Positions 38,429 through 52,800 of a stretch of DNA of 64,000 nt are shown piece by piece; within the stretch, counting starts at the first letter, position 1, and every line of letters starts with the position of its first letter. The position numbers and the translations under genes were made by a program. This stretch comes from Sanderia malayensis (lineage: Eukaryota; Cnidaria; Scyphozoa; Semaeostomeae; Pelagiidae), in NCBI GenBank assembly GCA_013076295.1, contig RQOL01000828.1, positions 4,647,219 to 4,711,218 of the forward strand, read 5' to 3'. Under the pieces are notes generated by a model, which was not told the origin of the DNA, did no database searches, and saw only the letters and a list, made by a program, of their open reading frames with translations.

Positions 38429-40550
38429 CATAGTGTTGCACAGGAAACAAATTATCTTTTCTCGTTTCTACTCCATGGACTATTCTGTCCATTTACCCCC
38501 TTCCATTGACTAAGCAAAATTTAAGTGTTGTGTTCATTGCGTCCCTTATTATCGTACTTCATGTGCGACTAAGCGTCGAGAAAGGGCAAACATGACGAGG
38601 AATGTCTATCTATATGAGATTAGTATATGAAGTAAAGCTTTTACGGAAAGTAGATCTTACCCCAATCTTTGCTGGAAGATTAATTCGATCTGCCATCGTA
38701 TTGATCTCACGGAACGCGTTTAATAAACTTCTATCCGACCCACTCATCTGCAATGGGGACAAAATGACACATGGTCGAGAAAAGGATCTTGAAAACTCTC
38801 ACAACACACCGTTTCACAGGTCAATAATGTACAGACAACCATCCCCTCCCATTGACTATGCATACGCATGCGTTGTCTTGCTTGCGTCAGCATACTTTAT
38901 GATACATTAAGCATCTACAACACTAACACACCTACTTTACCTAACTACATATAACTATATATAAGCTCCTTTACCTATAACTTTACCTAGCTACATATAA
39001 GACACACAATATTGGTTAAAGGATTAGTAGTTTTGGGGCAAGGGCACTTGGTCCAAATGTTTTACAATGGCTGCATGGCAATGCATACTGCAGTTGAGTG
39101 ATAAAAAAGGTACAACAGGCTCATGTTGACAGTAGTCTTGTGAATTTTGCAATCATATGTCAAGGAGAGGAATGCTAGAAACAAGAGAATCAAGACTTAC
39201 CCCACTTCGGTTCTGGTACTTTGAAAAACTATTGTAATCTGCTGCTGAGCCAGTATTTCTGTCTCTGCCAACCATTGTTGATAGATCGTTGCCTGCCAAC
39301 AGTGTGTTCTGTAAATAATGTAAACAAGCAAGTGTAAATAAATTAAAAACAAGTGCATAAATTTAGAATTGATTGAAATTTTAGATTAATTGATTTTGCA
39401 TCGATTGAAGTTTGTTGGAGTTGCAAACTGGATAGAATACTCAGATGCAATTATTTTCAAGTAATTTTTTGATAATTTGATATCCATCCATGTCCAACCA
39501 ATTGCATTTATCTATTGTTGGCCATGCCCAACTTCTCAAATTAAATTTGTACAATACCAGATAAATTAGTATCATGTTATAATCATACTCAAGTGAAACT
39601 GAAACTATTTTTGAAACATTAAAAAGTTTACTTATTATGCAAAGAACAAGATCAACAGAACAAAGGTTTAATTAATCAAATCACAATGACTCCTTACATG
39701 GTTTGTTTGTTAAATCAAATATGAAAAAAATTGTATCAGACTAAAACATTTATTACCACCCCAAATCACTCCTGTCATAAATACTGATTGCTGACATACC
39801 TCTGTTGCTCCAACTCGAGATCTGTCAGCTGCATTATTCTCATTACTAAATGTTCTCCATTCAGATCCAACATCAATCACTCTAGACACAAGCAATAACT
39901 GATTATTGCTAAAAAGGGAGTCTTTTGGGATAAGTTGCAAGAATTGGCAGCTTTTTATTTTTGCACTAGCTATATTACTGCATCACTGGGGGACAGGTTG
40001 GGAAGTATGAACATTTATGGTGGTGTAGTCTAGTGGTTAAGGTGCTGGGTTTGATCCTTTAGAGGTCATGCCTTCAATGGTTCAAATCCACGTATGGTCG
40101 GAACCACGAACTACCAGCCGTCGGCCAATTCAGCTGTCCATCTTTTTGAGATCGGTAAATGAGTACCCAGAATTTCTGGGGGTAAGAGTTTATACCACCT
40201 GGACCCGCATTGATAACAGCTATCATAGTTGAAGTGGCTATCCAGGGTAAATATTCATACTCTATGTGGATGTGTCATTAAGAACAAGGACACAAAAACA
40301 ACAGGTCAATTGATGCAAGTATGGGTGTGCATGAGAGCAAGTCTTCCAACTGGGTTTGGGGGACTTAACACAAGGTATTGAGTTGCTTGATGGGCATTCT
40401 CATCGGTTGAACCCTTATGAACCAACATAGTAGTACATACCTGTCACCCACAACAAGTCCACATTCAGGGCAAACCATATCGCCGGCTCTGTAGTCCTCG
40501 ACAAGTGGGGCATTTGGATGGTTTTGACAATATAAACGATTACCACTCAT
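36132..40550 (-). CDS. GTF2B: TFIIB (general transcription factor IIB), with one-base frameshift
   Basis: RNA polymerase II initiation factor linking TBP-DNA to polymerase. Exons: 40441-40550, 39800-39881, 39201-39308, 38661-38747, 38013-38143, 37506-37615, 37076-37170, 36563-36639 and 36132-36265. Zinc ribbon: [25 protein letters not shown]-reader/linker: [24 protein letters not shown]. First cyclin fold: [25 protein letters not shown]. Second cyclin fold: [47 protein letters not shown] and [19 protein letters not shown], ending [14 protein letters not shown]. The total is 934 nt, one too many. In exon 5 a run of seven A (38100-38106) shifts the frame between HDQK and TLKGRS; with six A's the protein would be 310 residues (human 316). 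Since TFIIB is essential, an assembly error is the simplest explanation. Confidence 0.95.
38361..38428. repeat. (GATA)n microsatellite
   Basis: About 17 uninterrupted TAGA units in intron 4 of TFIIB. Confidence 0.98.
40019..40262 (+). mobile_element. tRNA-derived SINE
   Basis: The head GGTGGTGTAGTCTAGTGG with TTAAGG resembles an A box (TAGTCTAGTGG), and GGTTCAAATCC is a B box about 55 bases later. The body carries CTACCAGCCGTCGGCCAATTC and AGATCGGTAAATGAGTACC. The 3' end TCATAGTTGAAGTGGCTATCC with GTAAATATTCATAC recurs at 11566-11632. It lies in intron 1 of TFIIB. Confidence 0.75.
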
Positions 40551-43500
40551 TCTAATTTGATGCCAGATATATGGGTAATAAATAGCTGGCTGAAAAATAT
40601 AGATTTTACATCAAATATAAGTATTGGAAATTGCTTTTATTGACGTATTCATCAAAAGTAATGTTTAATACAATTGGTTCTATTACTTGAACCTTGAAAT
40701 TCTTTGGATATTTTGGCTCATAATAAGTCCGAGTCCTTTTGGTATAGCAGGAGACTCTTTACAGTGTAGAGATGGTACCAGGACAGGGCAAGTAATAGAT
40801 GTAGAAAATGATACAAGTTACATCACAGGAAAAGCACAGGGAACCACTTTTATTTTTGTGGTAAATTAACAAATAAAAAGATGTCTGGGGAAGTTGTTGG
40901 TTATCAAACACAAGCGCTGCCCGCTGGTATGCAAGCTAAAAAATGCTTGTTCGCGCACAGGCATTATTAATTGCTATTGAATGTGATAAACATCACATGG
41001 GACCAATTTAAAACTAGTTAGACTTGATCTTAATACTGTACCTTGGTTTACGTCCTTCTCAGTCACTTTATCGGTTATAAAAGAAAGATGGAGCAGTGAC
41101 TTTCCTTTCCAGGTTGGCAAAAGATACTAGTGGTCAAAAGGACCTTTCCGAAGACGAATTATTCGGATCTCACGACAGCCAATTATCGGAAATCAGAAGA
41201 TGGCGTACTCAATACTCGGTATTATTGTATTGTACTCTCGCCTCGCATATTTTGTAATGGCGGACTAAAACCAATGGACGAATGCTGGAGAGGGGAAGAA
41301 ATAACAAGTTTGAAATGAAGCAAAGCAAAACATGAGATAATTAAACATTTCAGTTATATGTTAAGTGCATAAAACATAAATGTACAATGATAGATGTAGA
41401 TGTAGATGATTCCAAATCCAAACAGTTTGTCCTGAAGTGATGGCCTGGCCATCCAACAACTTTAACCCCTCATCTTAATTTAGGATTATTCGCAAACGAT
41501 TCAAAATGAAAAGCAAATTGAAGAAATTGAACAATGTTTCAAATTAAAAAGCATGATTGCCGATTTTCGTGTGTACAGCCGCAAAACCCAGTCACGAGTT
41601 GTTAAAGTTAGAAAGGCCGGAAAATCAGTATGTTTACATTGTTGCATATTTTTGTGTGCGAGCCTTGTCTGTCTTGCGGAAGAGCAAAAAACAATGGCAA
41701 GTTTGGGGTGCCTCTGTGGAGAAAATTGTGCAAAATTGCGTGGGATTGTTTTGGGATAATTTTTTGCTAACCTTGGGTCGGACCAACATTTTCATCCGCA
41801 ACCCTCGCCATAAGGTGTGAGACAGAAAAAATCCCGAAAAGATGTCCCGAAAAAATCGACCCCCCTCCCCTATTCAATGTTGAGGACGTTTGAAAGTGTT
41901 TTTAGCATTCCCTGATAAACCTGTCCATCAAAAATAGCAACATTGATTTGGGTGGAGGGGGTGGCTTTATATTTTCCAAGGAAATTGTGTTTCTCATTGA
42001 AAAGCAATGCAAATTTTTCACTTTCTCGAGACCTTCTGTCAATGATTGTGGCAACCCTATTCACAAAGTAAGTTTCTCAATAATCATGTATTGCGAAGCT
42101 CTGTTAGTGAAACCAGAAGCAAACCGATGGCCAGTGTGAGTGTTGGCACAGACCCCATTCTTTGTTTCTCCTCCGCTCGGGCTGATCGCCTGTCCACAGT
42201 GTGATGTCAAACCCCACCTACTCTCCCCAACCGTTTTCTAAAATTACTAAAAACATTCTAAATTTTGTGAAAACATTTTCATTTTTATGTCTTGGGAAAT
42301 TACGGTAAAAAATTACGATAGACTTCGATGCAAACACTTGCAATTTGTCATGGTTATGACATCACGGCTGTCGCAGTTAAAATGGCAAAGTCCACGATTT
42401 TGCGATTGTAAAAACAAAACAATTCTACTTTGATCAATTTTCATTCTGATGAAAACGTTTTTATTATTAGGTTGACTAGTTTCACCATAAAATGCGAGAA
42501 ATCATATTGCTTTTTTGATTGCGGCCTTTAACATTGAAATACTTGCAAATCCTAGAATAGTGGTATGGTTGTGGTGTAAATCAAAGTCTTCAAGTTTATT
42601 TGAACACCTCCGATTACATACTCATATCCCTATGTTTTGACCAAACAGTGCTCAAATAAATAAACATAATGAATACAAAAAGTAGAATGTAGAATTGATA
42701 ATAGAAGGCACTTAGTATTATTCACATTTTAATATTCTGTTACTTATTACAGCTGGGGCTAGTTTAGAAATAAATAGCGAAAACAGTTCAGTACAATTGG
42801 TACAATTCAGGCCTTTATGCCATTTTTCAGCACTTAAAAAATCTGGCTTCAGCTCAGCGGGTTTTCTTTTCACGAAACATGTCGGTTTGAGACAAGAGGC
42901 AGTCGTTTCTCAATTATCGTTACTCGTAATTCGTCGTTTTATGCAATTCTCGGTAAGGTCCTTTTGACCACTAGTATCTTTTGCCAACCTCCTTTCCACG
43001 ATGTTTATATTGGAGTTTCTTCTCGTACCCAGGCCCCTGATTGTATCCGCATTTCACACATGAATGAGCAGGCAGGTGCTTCCCCACGCTTGGGGAAATT
43101 CCCATGCGCCTGGGGGAAATTAGCCCATTCGGGCCTCGGACAGTAGAGATACGGAAAAAATTGACAGAGATAGGGAACGGTTTGTCATCTGTAGGTCAAA
43201 CGAGCTATTTTTGGCATTGATTGAGATCTGAGAGCAAATTAGCCCATTTTTGTCGAGTCCTTGAGCTATTCCTCAGCAGCCGTTACATATGCTCCAAAAA
43301 GGTGAAAAGTTGCAGAGGGAAATATGCTATGAGAAATCCACTCATTTTTATATATCTTGCATATACATATATATAAACATATAAATGAGAAAATCTCATT
43401 AAAGACTTATTGCAATGTTCTAATGCTTCTAATGTTCATTCGAATTCAATTTACGCACAGTAGCTAAAACAAAAATAAAGTGCTTGAAAAAGGTCATTTG

Positions 43501-43841
43501 TAAATTCTGTTGTGTTCTCTTCTGCTTATTTTCAACAGTAAAACAGTAAACCTATTTATTCTCAACAATTAATACAATAGATATTTTCTGTACCTGGATG
43601 GAGGTCTATATAACACAGAAAGCGAATAACTGAGAGTCAAGCACACTGAAGGAAAGGGTGAAACAACGGATAAAGCACCTGGAAATTCATACAGAAAACA
43701 TCTGACACATTTAATAGTTAGAGTTATACGTAATAGCCGACTCATCAAATCAAGGTTCATTCAATGACAGTTGTCTAGCACATGCACCAAAAGAGCACAC
43801 TCTTGCTACCTGGTCCAAATGCAGCTGGGAGAGAACAATTT
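40551..43841. other. Intergenic region TFIIB / FIRRM
   Basis: No gene is recognised. Inverted repeats at 41101-41175 and 42920-43001 bracket about 1.9 kb of AT-rich sequence. The open frames inside (for example 41553-41820 +) have no family signature. TFIIB promoter elements should lie just after 40550; no TATA box is obvious. Confidence 0.5.
41101..43001. mobile_element. Possible element bounded by inverted repeats
   Basis: AGGTTGGCAAAAGATACTAG then TGGTCAAAAGGACC at 41111-41144 is the exact reverse complement of text at about 42957-42991, and similarity extends toward GACGAATTA / TAATTCGTC. Between them no transposase was recognised. No target duplication could be fixed by eye, so the element status is inferred. 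Confidence 0.5.
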
Positions 43842-46800
43842 TCACTGGGGACTTCCAATTGGATATTTCAACAGTGTGTTTATATCATTGGCCAATTTCT
43901 TCAGCTTCATTGCAGTTGCATGTGGAATATCATTCCCTTCCAGGTATGTTCTGATTTGTCCAATCAGCAAGTCCACTTCATCTGTCTTCGATTGTACATT
44001 CTAAAAAATAAGAGACCAAATGATACACATGCCAAGCAATGTCACATTACACCATACAACGTCTAAAATGTGGAACAAAGGCATTGCTTTGTATAATCTA
44101 GTTTATACCTCAGTCATTTCAATGTCACTTGTTTTCAGGCGCTTTGCAGCAGGCTGTATGAGAAGAAATGTGCAAGTAATAAAATTGTAAAAGAAAATAA
44201 TATGAAAAAAGACGAAAGAGGGTAAGTTTAACTAATTTGCTATGTTCTACTCCACAGTAGAAAGTTCGAAAAAGATCAAACTTTATCGGGCATGCAGTGC
44301 AGACTCAACTCAACTAGTAGTTGACAACTAAACATAAACGCACAATTGACTAATTGAATAAGCTCACGTCACAGTGGTTAAAGTCTTCGAATGAATACTA
44401 TACATGCATGCATCTTGAACTTGAAATGGTATGGGATTCTGCATTGGTACTAAAAGGGGACTCGGGTGCAATGTAACAAAAAACCAAACCTGTATATTCG
44501 TATCGTCAATTGGGCTGCGAGGTTCTTTGGGCGTGGCTGCAAGTGCTTGTCGGGCCTCAAGATTTGGAAGATTCTAAAAGAAAACAATTAAATTAAAATT
44601 GAGTGAGATTGGAACAGTGAAACTAAATAACTGTAGAAAAGAATTATTATTAAAAAAAAGAAATATTGAAATAAATATGCTCGAAGGAAACCGACAAATC
44701 ATTCGCAGATCGGCAGCAGAGTAAAGCGAGGACAAATCGAGGCTACAAAAGAGAAAATGGAGGGACACCAGTTGCTCAGTCCGTTGTGCTGGGTATGAGA
44801 GAGATTATACCACTAACACAATGGGGTGAGCTCGCAGAGATAGGGTTATAGTGTATCTATTCCCCCATCTCTATGGGTAGCTATTATAGAGCAACAATGA
44901 GAGAAAGACAAACAATGACACTTACTTTTTCAGCATTTTCAAAAGCATCAGACAACTTTACTTGCTGTAGTTTGAAAATAGAAACAAATAAATATAACGA
45001 ATCCTTGAATTAAATAAATGAGAAAAAAAGAATGATGCAATGATGTTTTATTTGAAACAAAACAGAACCGAAATTAAGAATATCAATAAGAAATAAACTC
45101 ACCAAATCCTCGGAATTTAATTCTTTCAGCAAAGTCATCTAGAAACAGATTCAGATGGTGGTAAACCTATGCGACCGAAAAAATATGGCCCTGTTTGTGA
45201 GACCGAAACGTTCATTCGGCCCATTGGTGAAAAGAGCCATACAAATTAAACAAGGGGTCTCCTATAAAGAGTAATCCAGATTCATTCACAGAAGACTCAA
45301 GTAACAGAAAAGCATCGCAGTGCGTTTTTATACCATTGTATATGTTTTGGATTCCCACCCTTAGCAATACCCTAAGCTTTTGAATGTTGCACTATCATGA
45401 GCCACCAAGCCAGCTTTCATTGGATTTCAGTGGCTCCACTATGATACTCGAAAGTAAGACTTCATCTAATATGCACTCGCTGGAAACGTAACATACATAC
45501 AATCTGATTGTAAGTGGCCTAGATTGCATGCATGCCAGATACATACAATCTGAATGCAAATGGGCTAGATTGCATGTATGCCAGATACATACAATCTGAT
45601 TGCGTGTATGCCAGATAGATTGTTACACTGGTAATGTACCTGGCTCAAGAAATTCGAAAACACATCGTTCATTGATTCTGGAAGACAGTCGCAGACAACA
45701 TTAGCGTGACTCGTAACCTGGAAAGATAGACAAGCAAGATTGGATGGTTTGCGTTGCTATCACATAATACGACGGTATCTTAACTGTAAATTTGCATAAC
45801 ACGATAATATCAATAGGCGATGCTATTACAGTAAAATCCCCATAACTCGAACCTTTAAGGGACCAATGAAAATAGTTCCAGTTAGCGAGTGTTCAAGTTA
45901 TCGAGGGTTAGAAAGTACTAGGAAAGCTTTCAATGGGAATAAAAATTGGTCCGGGTTATCCAAGGTTCGAGTTTTGCAGGGTTCGAGTTACCAGAACTTT
46001 GCTGTAGCAGGTTAAAATTCAACTTACTGTAGGGTTCAATTTCAGGTCAGGGTCAGTATTCAGGTCAGGGACCAAGTTCAAGTCAGAGTCAGAGTTCAAG
46101 CTGGGGTCACTACGTTATGAATACAGAGCTATAGCTTGGATCAATGTTAAAGTTGAATTGAAGCATGGTTAACGATCAATAAAAGCAAAATCAATTGTGA
46201 ATAAAACAATTGCAGATGTACCTCAGCGAATTCCTTTAAGCTTTGCATTGCATTGAGACGAACACAGAAGGAGTTGGATTGCAAGAGACAAACAAATGAT
46301 TGGGAAATATGCGAAAGACAGCTCTCCTAAATTTAAAAAAATTATTAAATTACTGCATGATATCTGAGAAGCACCATGGTTCGTAGTTACATATACATTT
46401 TAGGAATGCTTCTTTGATTTCGTAAAATTACTGCGCTGGAATCTGAAGTGTTATTGAGAGCAATTAGCTAATTTGCATCAACAACTTCAACCGACTCGAC
46501 AATGGTTCAACATCAATTGCCTGACCTGACAGCTGAGCTGGATGTATTCCAGTTGGGATATTAGAGGCTAATTGAGTAGCAAATATAAAATAGTGGAGAA
46601 AAATCCTTAATATAGGGACACTTGCTTACAAACAATATAGTATCTAAAGAAAAGAATATACAATACCAACGGAACTTCATTCGCATGGTTACTACAAAGG
46701 TCTGATCAGGAGCCAACATTGTTTTAGAGGGAGTGAGAGGCTGAATGAAGCACACAAAGAAAATGTTTCATGGGTGGAGAGTATTTTTCGTGTTTCTACA

Positions 46801-49800
46801 ACTGTCCCGATGACGTTTGTCCACAATTGCAGTTCAGATGTTACAAGACAAGACTTACCTGGTGCGCTGCAGAAAATTCAATCGATTTTACTGCCGATAA
46901 TAGTTGACAACAACATAATTGGAACAGTTGCGATGTATTATTTTCCATCAATGAAATGATAACTTTCAAAATCTAAATATAAAAAAGTAGACCATGTGTG
47001 AAATACGTTACACCTTAATGCTATTCTTAACATCAACAAGCTGTAATTAACTGTAAAAAAGAATACAATTAAAATGGATCATACCTCGCCAATTTGCGTC
47101 TCTTCGAGAGCATGAACCACACCACAAATCGAACTCAATATTAAACAAAAGAATTCTTCGTCCTAAGAAAAAAGTGTCTACAGAATTAAATTTTTAAATC
47201 TTAAAATAATCACAACATTTTTCATATCAAAGCCTTTCTAAGAGCCTTGCTAAACAAAGTTTCCAAGAACCTTGGACAAATGCACAGCATACTTGCTGCA
47301 CGCCCCACTACACTTGATATGCCAGCTGGGCAGCCATTTATATCTCCTGTGCAGCCAGTTTTATTCACAGTATAGCTGGTTACACTCGTTACACGACCTC
47401 TTAGATATTCTACATACATAGGATACAGGTACCAGGCAGTCAATTTTACCTTTAACTTGGCAAAACAAAACAAGGAATAAAGGCTTAAAATATCGTATAC
47501 AATAAAATGTTCCAGATTTGTTGTCAGCAATAGCAGCCCGTCCATATGGGTTGCATTCAAAATGCGTCACTGGTATCAAAGTCAGCATTAAAATCAATAT
47601 AGCAATGATATAAACCGCATCAGGTACTCACTATATCTTCACATTCGCCTTTTTGAAACGCATGAAACACTTCCAGCAACACGTCTATCACAGCTGTTCG
47701 ATGAAAAGGAGAGACAAAGTTCAAGCCATCTTCGACTTTCAGACAATTTCCCCAAGCTTTTAAAATCAGCATCTAGAAAAAAATGGCGAATGCTTTGTTC
47801 ACTCATTTACCCTTTGTAGGAGAGCACGACGTAACGATATTAAGAAAGTCAAGCAATTCAATTTTGGCTCGGTGTACTTGCTCTGAGTCTTATAGATGGG
47901 TGGGTGAAAACATGATCTGCAGAGTGGCTGAAGTGTGTGGTATTAGGTTTCTATAGCGTAAAGTGGTCTTGGAACTTACGGCTTACCATTAATTTTGTTT
48001 CCCCTTTCGCCTTGGAATTCTCAAGTGACTTCAACGTAGATGGGATGAAAGATTTGAAAAACTAAAAAGAATAAGGCAACTTTTGTAAAGCTCTGTGATG
48101 CTCAATTAGCTTACAATGGAACATCATAAAATTCAACCAACAAGAAGCCGATACGTCAATGAGAAATCGGAAGCGTTTCAAAGTTAGGAGGTATAGAGAT
48201 AGACAAGAAGAGACACACAAAAGAGACACAAAAGATGGACACACAAAAGGGGCACTTCATGCCCTGTTTTGAAAGAAAGAAGACACTTTAGACTAGTGTT
48301 CTGAACATTAGCGGCTGGTGTGGCTAGTACCCACAGATTATGAAATCAAGAATATTCGAGAGTAATGCAGAATAATCCAGAAGAATCGAGGGAAATCGAG
48401 AATAATCGAGAAAAAGCAGATTGAGAATAGAAAGATACAATACATACCCTTTCCCTTGCCTTTATATCAAATAGATTGATGTCAATGGATAACCATATCG
48501 GTATGTACTGAGATTTTGAAGGATGGAAAGTCTCGACAAATGACTCCTATAAAACAAAGAATGCAATATGATGTATAACTACAGTAAATTCTCTTTTTGG
48601 CTTCTCTCAATTACGCCCAAATGGCTCAGATGATATTAAGCTCTTTTTTTTAAATCATACAGACGTTATTTTCTATTGTAGAAAATATGACGTCCAAATG
48701 GTGATAAATATAGTTACCCTTTTTTCATCGCTCATCAACGGAAATAGTCTTCTTAAAATTTCTGAAGATTTTACAAAGGAGTGACAGCCAGTGGAAACTT
48801 TGGCAATGGCACAGGTCTGAGAAAGGCAAGAGTGCTTGATATTGAAGCTAAATGTAATTGCATGAAATAACTTCTTTCGCTTATAGATGGCATTCTAGTT
48901 GCCCAATACTCAGCTGTTACTTAATAAGATTTGATAATGTGCAGCAGCAAGCATAAGCTGTGATACAAATCTCATTTATCATTGCTCACTTCAAAGTATT
49001 TCCCTAATCAAGCGTCCCCTCAAAAGTCCAAAACTTGAAATAAGCGCCCCCTAATAAACATTTGAATAAATAAAAGCCCAGGGCGTTTAATGAAGAATAT
49101 ACTGCATACTAAACAATACCTCAAAAAGAGTTACTTACAACGTGAGCAAAGAAATGGGCCATATCACAGCAAAGATGTTCAGGAGCCCATCTGAAAGAAA
49201 AGAATTTAAATATTAGTATCTTTTGAGTCTATAATCAGATAACACTATATGTTAATGAATTGAACAGAGTCGTTATTATCGAAATAGTTTTATCATGCGA
49301 AAAAAGCATTTTTGATCTTGTTCAATCAGAATCGTGGAGCTAGAAAACGATGCAAAAAGATCACCGTGCAATAAAGATCAGGACATCTTCGGCTAATAAC
49401 GAGCATGGGCCAGAAGTGAAAAAGAACTTGACAAGACAATGTTCCTGAAATAGGAGAGATGCCAATTTAAAACACTACATTGCGAAATGCACGTGAAACA
49501 ATTGTAACAAGAGAAGCTGCAATAAGCTGCATAATATTCTCTATAGAACTTTGGAGAAGGTATTTTTAATGAAGTTGGGAACATTTTAGCCATTAAATGA
49601 ACAATTGCATAGAAAAATCGAACATCATTGTGTTGGGTTATTGGTGAGACAAATCGGTGGGACAACATCTACAATGGAGGGTAGAGTAAAATAAGCTATT
49701 TAGATGTTGAGCTTACCACTTTGGAGAAAAAAGAGGAAGGCACAGTGGATGTAAAAGCACACAGTCGAATGCATGTATATTCGTGCAAGGTTACGTCTCT

Positions 49801-52800
49801 GGAAAAAGAAAGGTAGGGGTTATCACAATGCAAAATTCACAGGTTCTTGCATGGAAGGTATTAATGCTATGACAATCTATAATCTACAGGATCTATAATC
49901 TACACGATCTATAATCTACACGATCTATACTCTACAGGATCTATAATCTACAGGATCTATGGTAATCCTTATGATCTTTAATCTACACGATCTGTAATCC
50001 ACAGGATCTATAATCTACACGATCTATAATCTACACGATCTATAATCTACAGGATGTATAATCTACATGATGTATAATCTACAGGATCTATAATCTACAT
50101 GATTTATGATCCACAGGATCTATAATCTACAGGATCTATAATCTACACGATCTATAATCTACAGGATGTATAATCTACACGATCTGTAACCTACAGGATC
50201 TATAATCTACAGGATCTATGACCTACACGATCTATAATCTACAGGATGTATAATCTACATGATGTATAATCTACAGGATCTATAATCTACATGATTTATG
50301 ATCTACAGGATCTATAATCTACACGATCTATAATCTACACGATCTATAATCTACAGGATGTATAATCTACATGATGTATAATCTACAGGATCTATAATCT
50401 ACATGATTTATGATCCACAGGATCTATAATCTACAGGATCTATAATCTACACGATCTATAATCTACAGGATGTATTATCTACACGATCTGTAACCTACAG
50501 GATCTATAATCTACAGGATCTATGATCTACACGATCTATAATCTACAGGATGTATAATCTACATGATGTATAATCTACAGGATCTATAATCTACATGATT
50601 TATGATCCACAGGATCTATAATCTACAGGATCTATAATCTACAGGATCTATAATCTACACGATCTGTAACCTACAGGATCTATAATCTACAGGATCTATG
50701 ATCTACACGATCTATAATCTACAGGATGTATAATCTACATGATGTATAATCTACAGGATCTATAATCTACAGGATCTATAATCTACACGATCTATAATCT
50801 ACAAGATCTATAATCCACAGGATCTACACGATCTATAATATACACAATCTACAAGAGTGACGCACAAACAACAGTGCATTGGTTGATCAGAGTTGACTGG
50901 TGACACTGCTTGGAGTTAGGTCGAGTAACATGACTATAATATATAACATTATCTTCATGAGACTGTATACAATAAATTGTAGCATCGACTATACCTGAAA
51001 GGTTTGCCTGGTCCAACAGAGCTTGGAATTGACACATCGGTTAGAGAAACATCATTCATGCCTGTTCATTTGAAAAAAAAAACAACATAAAGCATATATT
51101 CAGAGAACTATCTATGTAACACTAAATGAAAAAGAAAGCTAAATGCTATCTTGTGAAAGTACATGGAAAAAGACATCCTTTTGGGTAAAGTTCCAGGAGT
51201 GAGAAGATGAAGAAGACCTAGAACTAGATGGATTGATAACCTTGCCAAGACAGCCAAATTGACAATAGGAAATATGAAAGAAGCATGTAAGGAGTTGTAT
51301 ACAGCGGTCAGCAGGGGTCGATATCGATCTGATTGACTATTGTTGTTGTTGAAAGTGCCAAAACCACAACGAGAGAACATGCTTTAAAGGGAGGATGGAA
51401 GGAGAGAAGTAAGCTGTTGTAGAATTTCTTATTATGAAATACATACATTTCTCAAAGTAGATAAAAATAAGGTCCAATAGGGATAGCTGTTTGTCGCGTG
51501 TATCAGTCTAAAATGCAACGAAAAAGGAAATTAGACTCACCTATGAAGACAGAAGGCATGTTAGATTCAATGTAGATAAACACATAATATCGAGTTGCAA
51601 CAAAAAGAAAAGAAATTATGTTGCTAAAAATTGCTATGAAATGCAGTAGTTTCATGGCACGAACCTCTTCTAGCCATGAACGACAGAATTCACCTAAAAG
51701 GCAAACAACATCACAAGCTAAAGAGTAGTCTAAAACCAAATATCTCTTCCGATCAGGTTAACCAGCCCAAAAGAAATAAAAATGTAAAAAATACCCGGTG
51801 ATTGAGCCAAAGCTGTCGTGATCTTCTGCAAAAATAAAAGTATTGATATATTGTCCGGCTTTTCATTATCAACCATTCTGGAAATTTTATCTGAAAATAA
51901 AAAATACAACACCAAGATCAGATTAGATTACAACAATGATACGAATAACCGCCCTTTCTTTTTAAACGCCCCTCCAATAAGAGCCCAATCTAAAATCTGA
52001 AATATTTCATAAACGCCCCCAAGCATCTATTAAATTTTTGGCTTCCAAAACTTTTGTATAGTTATGTAAACTTCGCACTCAAATAAAGAAGTGAGCATTT
52101 TAATAATGACGTGAACATTCTAAGACGTGAACATTTTAATGAACCCCCTGGGCGCCCGATCAAAGCATGACTAGCGTTAAAGTATCTGAATTACAATAGA
52201 TTTTGCGCTTGAGAATGATAAATTGGCATAAAAAATCTTGCTACATGAAGCTGTAAGATACGACCATTATCTTTGATACGACCAACCATTGTGAATAATT
52301 AACTAAATTGCTACCTTGCAGGGATCTCATGGATGAAATGAAATCTCTTTGCTCCAACAATTCGAGCAATATTGGCTCAAGCTAAGAGAAAAGATGGAGA
52401 GAAACACTGAAATGGATTTCCGAAGACATTTGGGAAAAATATAACATTTTGCTCTAAGTGCTGGGGGAAGTCGTGGGGCCTGGTAAGGAAATACCTCTGA
52501 GTAAATATTCAATTCAAGAACCAGTTGCGTCTGCGCGCAGGCTAATAATAACCTGCTACACAAAAGATTCCAAATTTCAATCGAGGTAAATCACTCTGTC
52601 AGTCAAAGCGCGTGTAGATAATATGTCATTTAATGAACAGTTGCAGGGATAACAGCAATATTAACAATGTCTAAAGGACTTTAAAGATCACAACAATGTT
52701 GTCTCTAGAGACAGCCTTATACAATGTTAACACAATTTCTTTTGCACGATGTTAATAATAGTCTGATTGGGAGGAAAACATTGTCTTAAGGGGAGTTGGG

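Noticed and set aside
49875..50853. Possible CRISPR array, because of regular short repeats.
   Set aside because: Units are contiguous 16-mers without unique spacers, the genome is eukaryotic and no cas genes are present.
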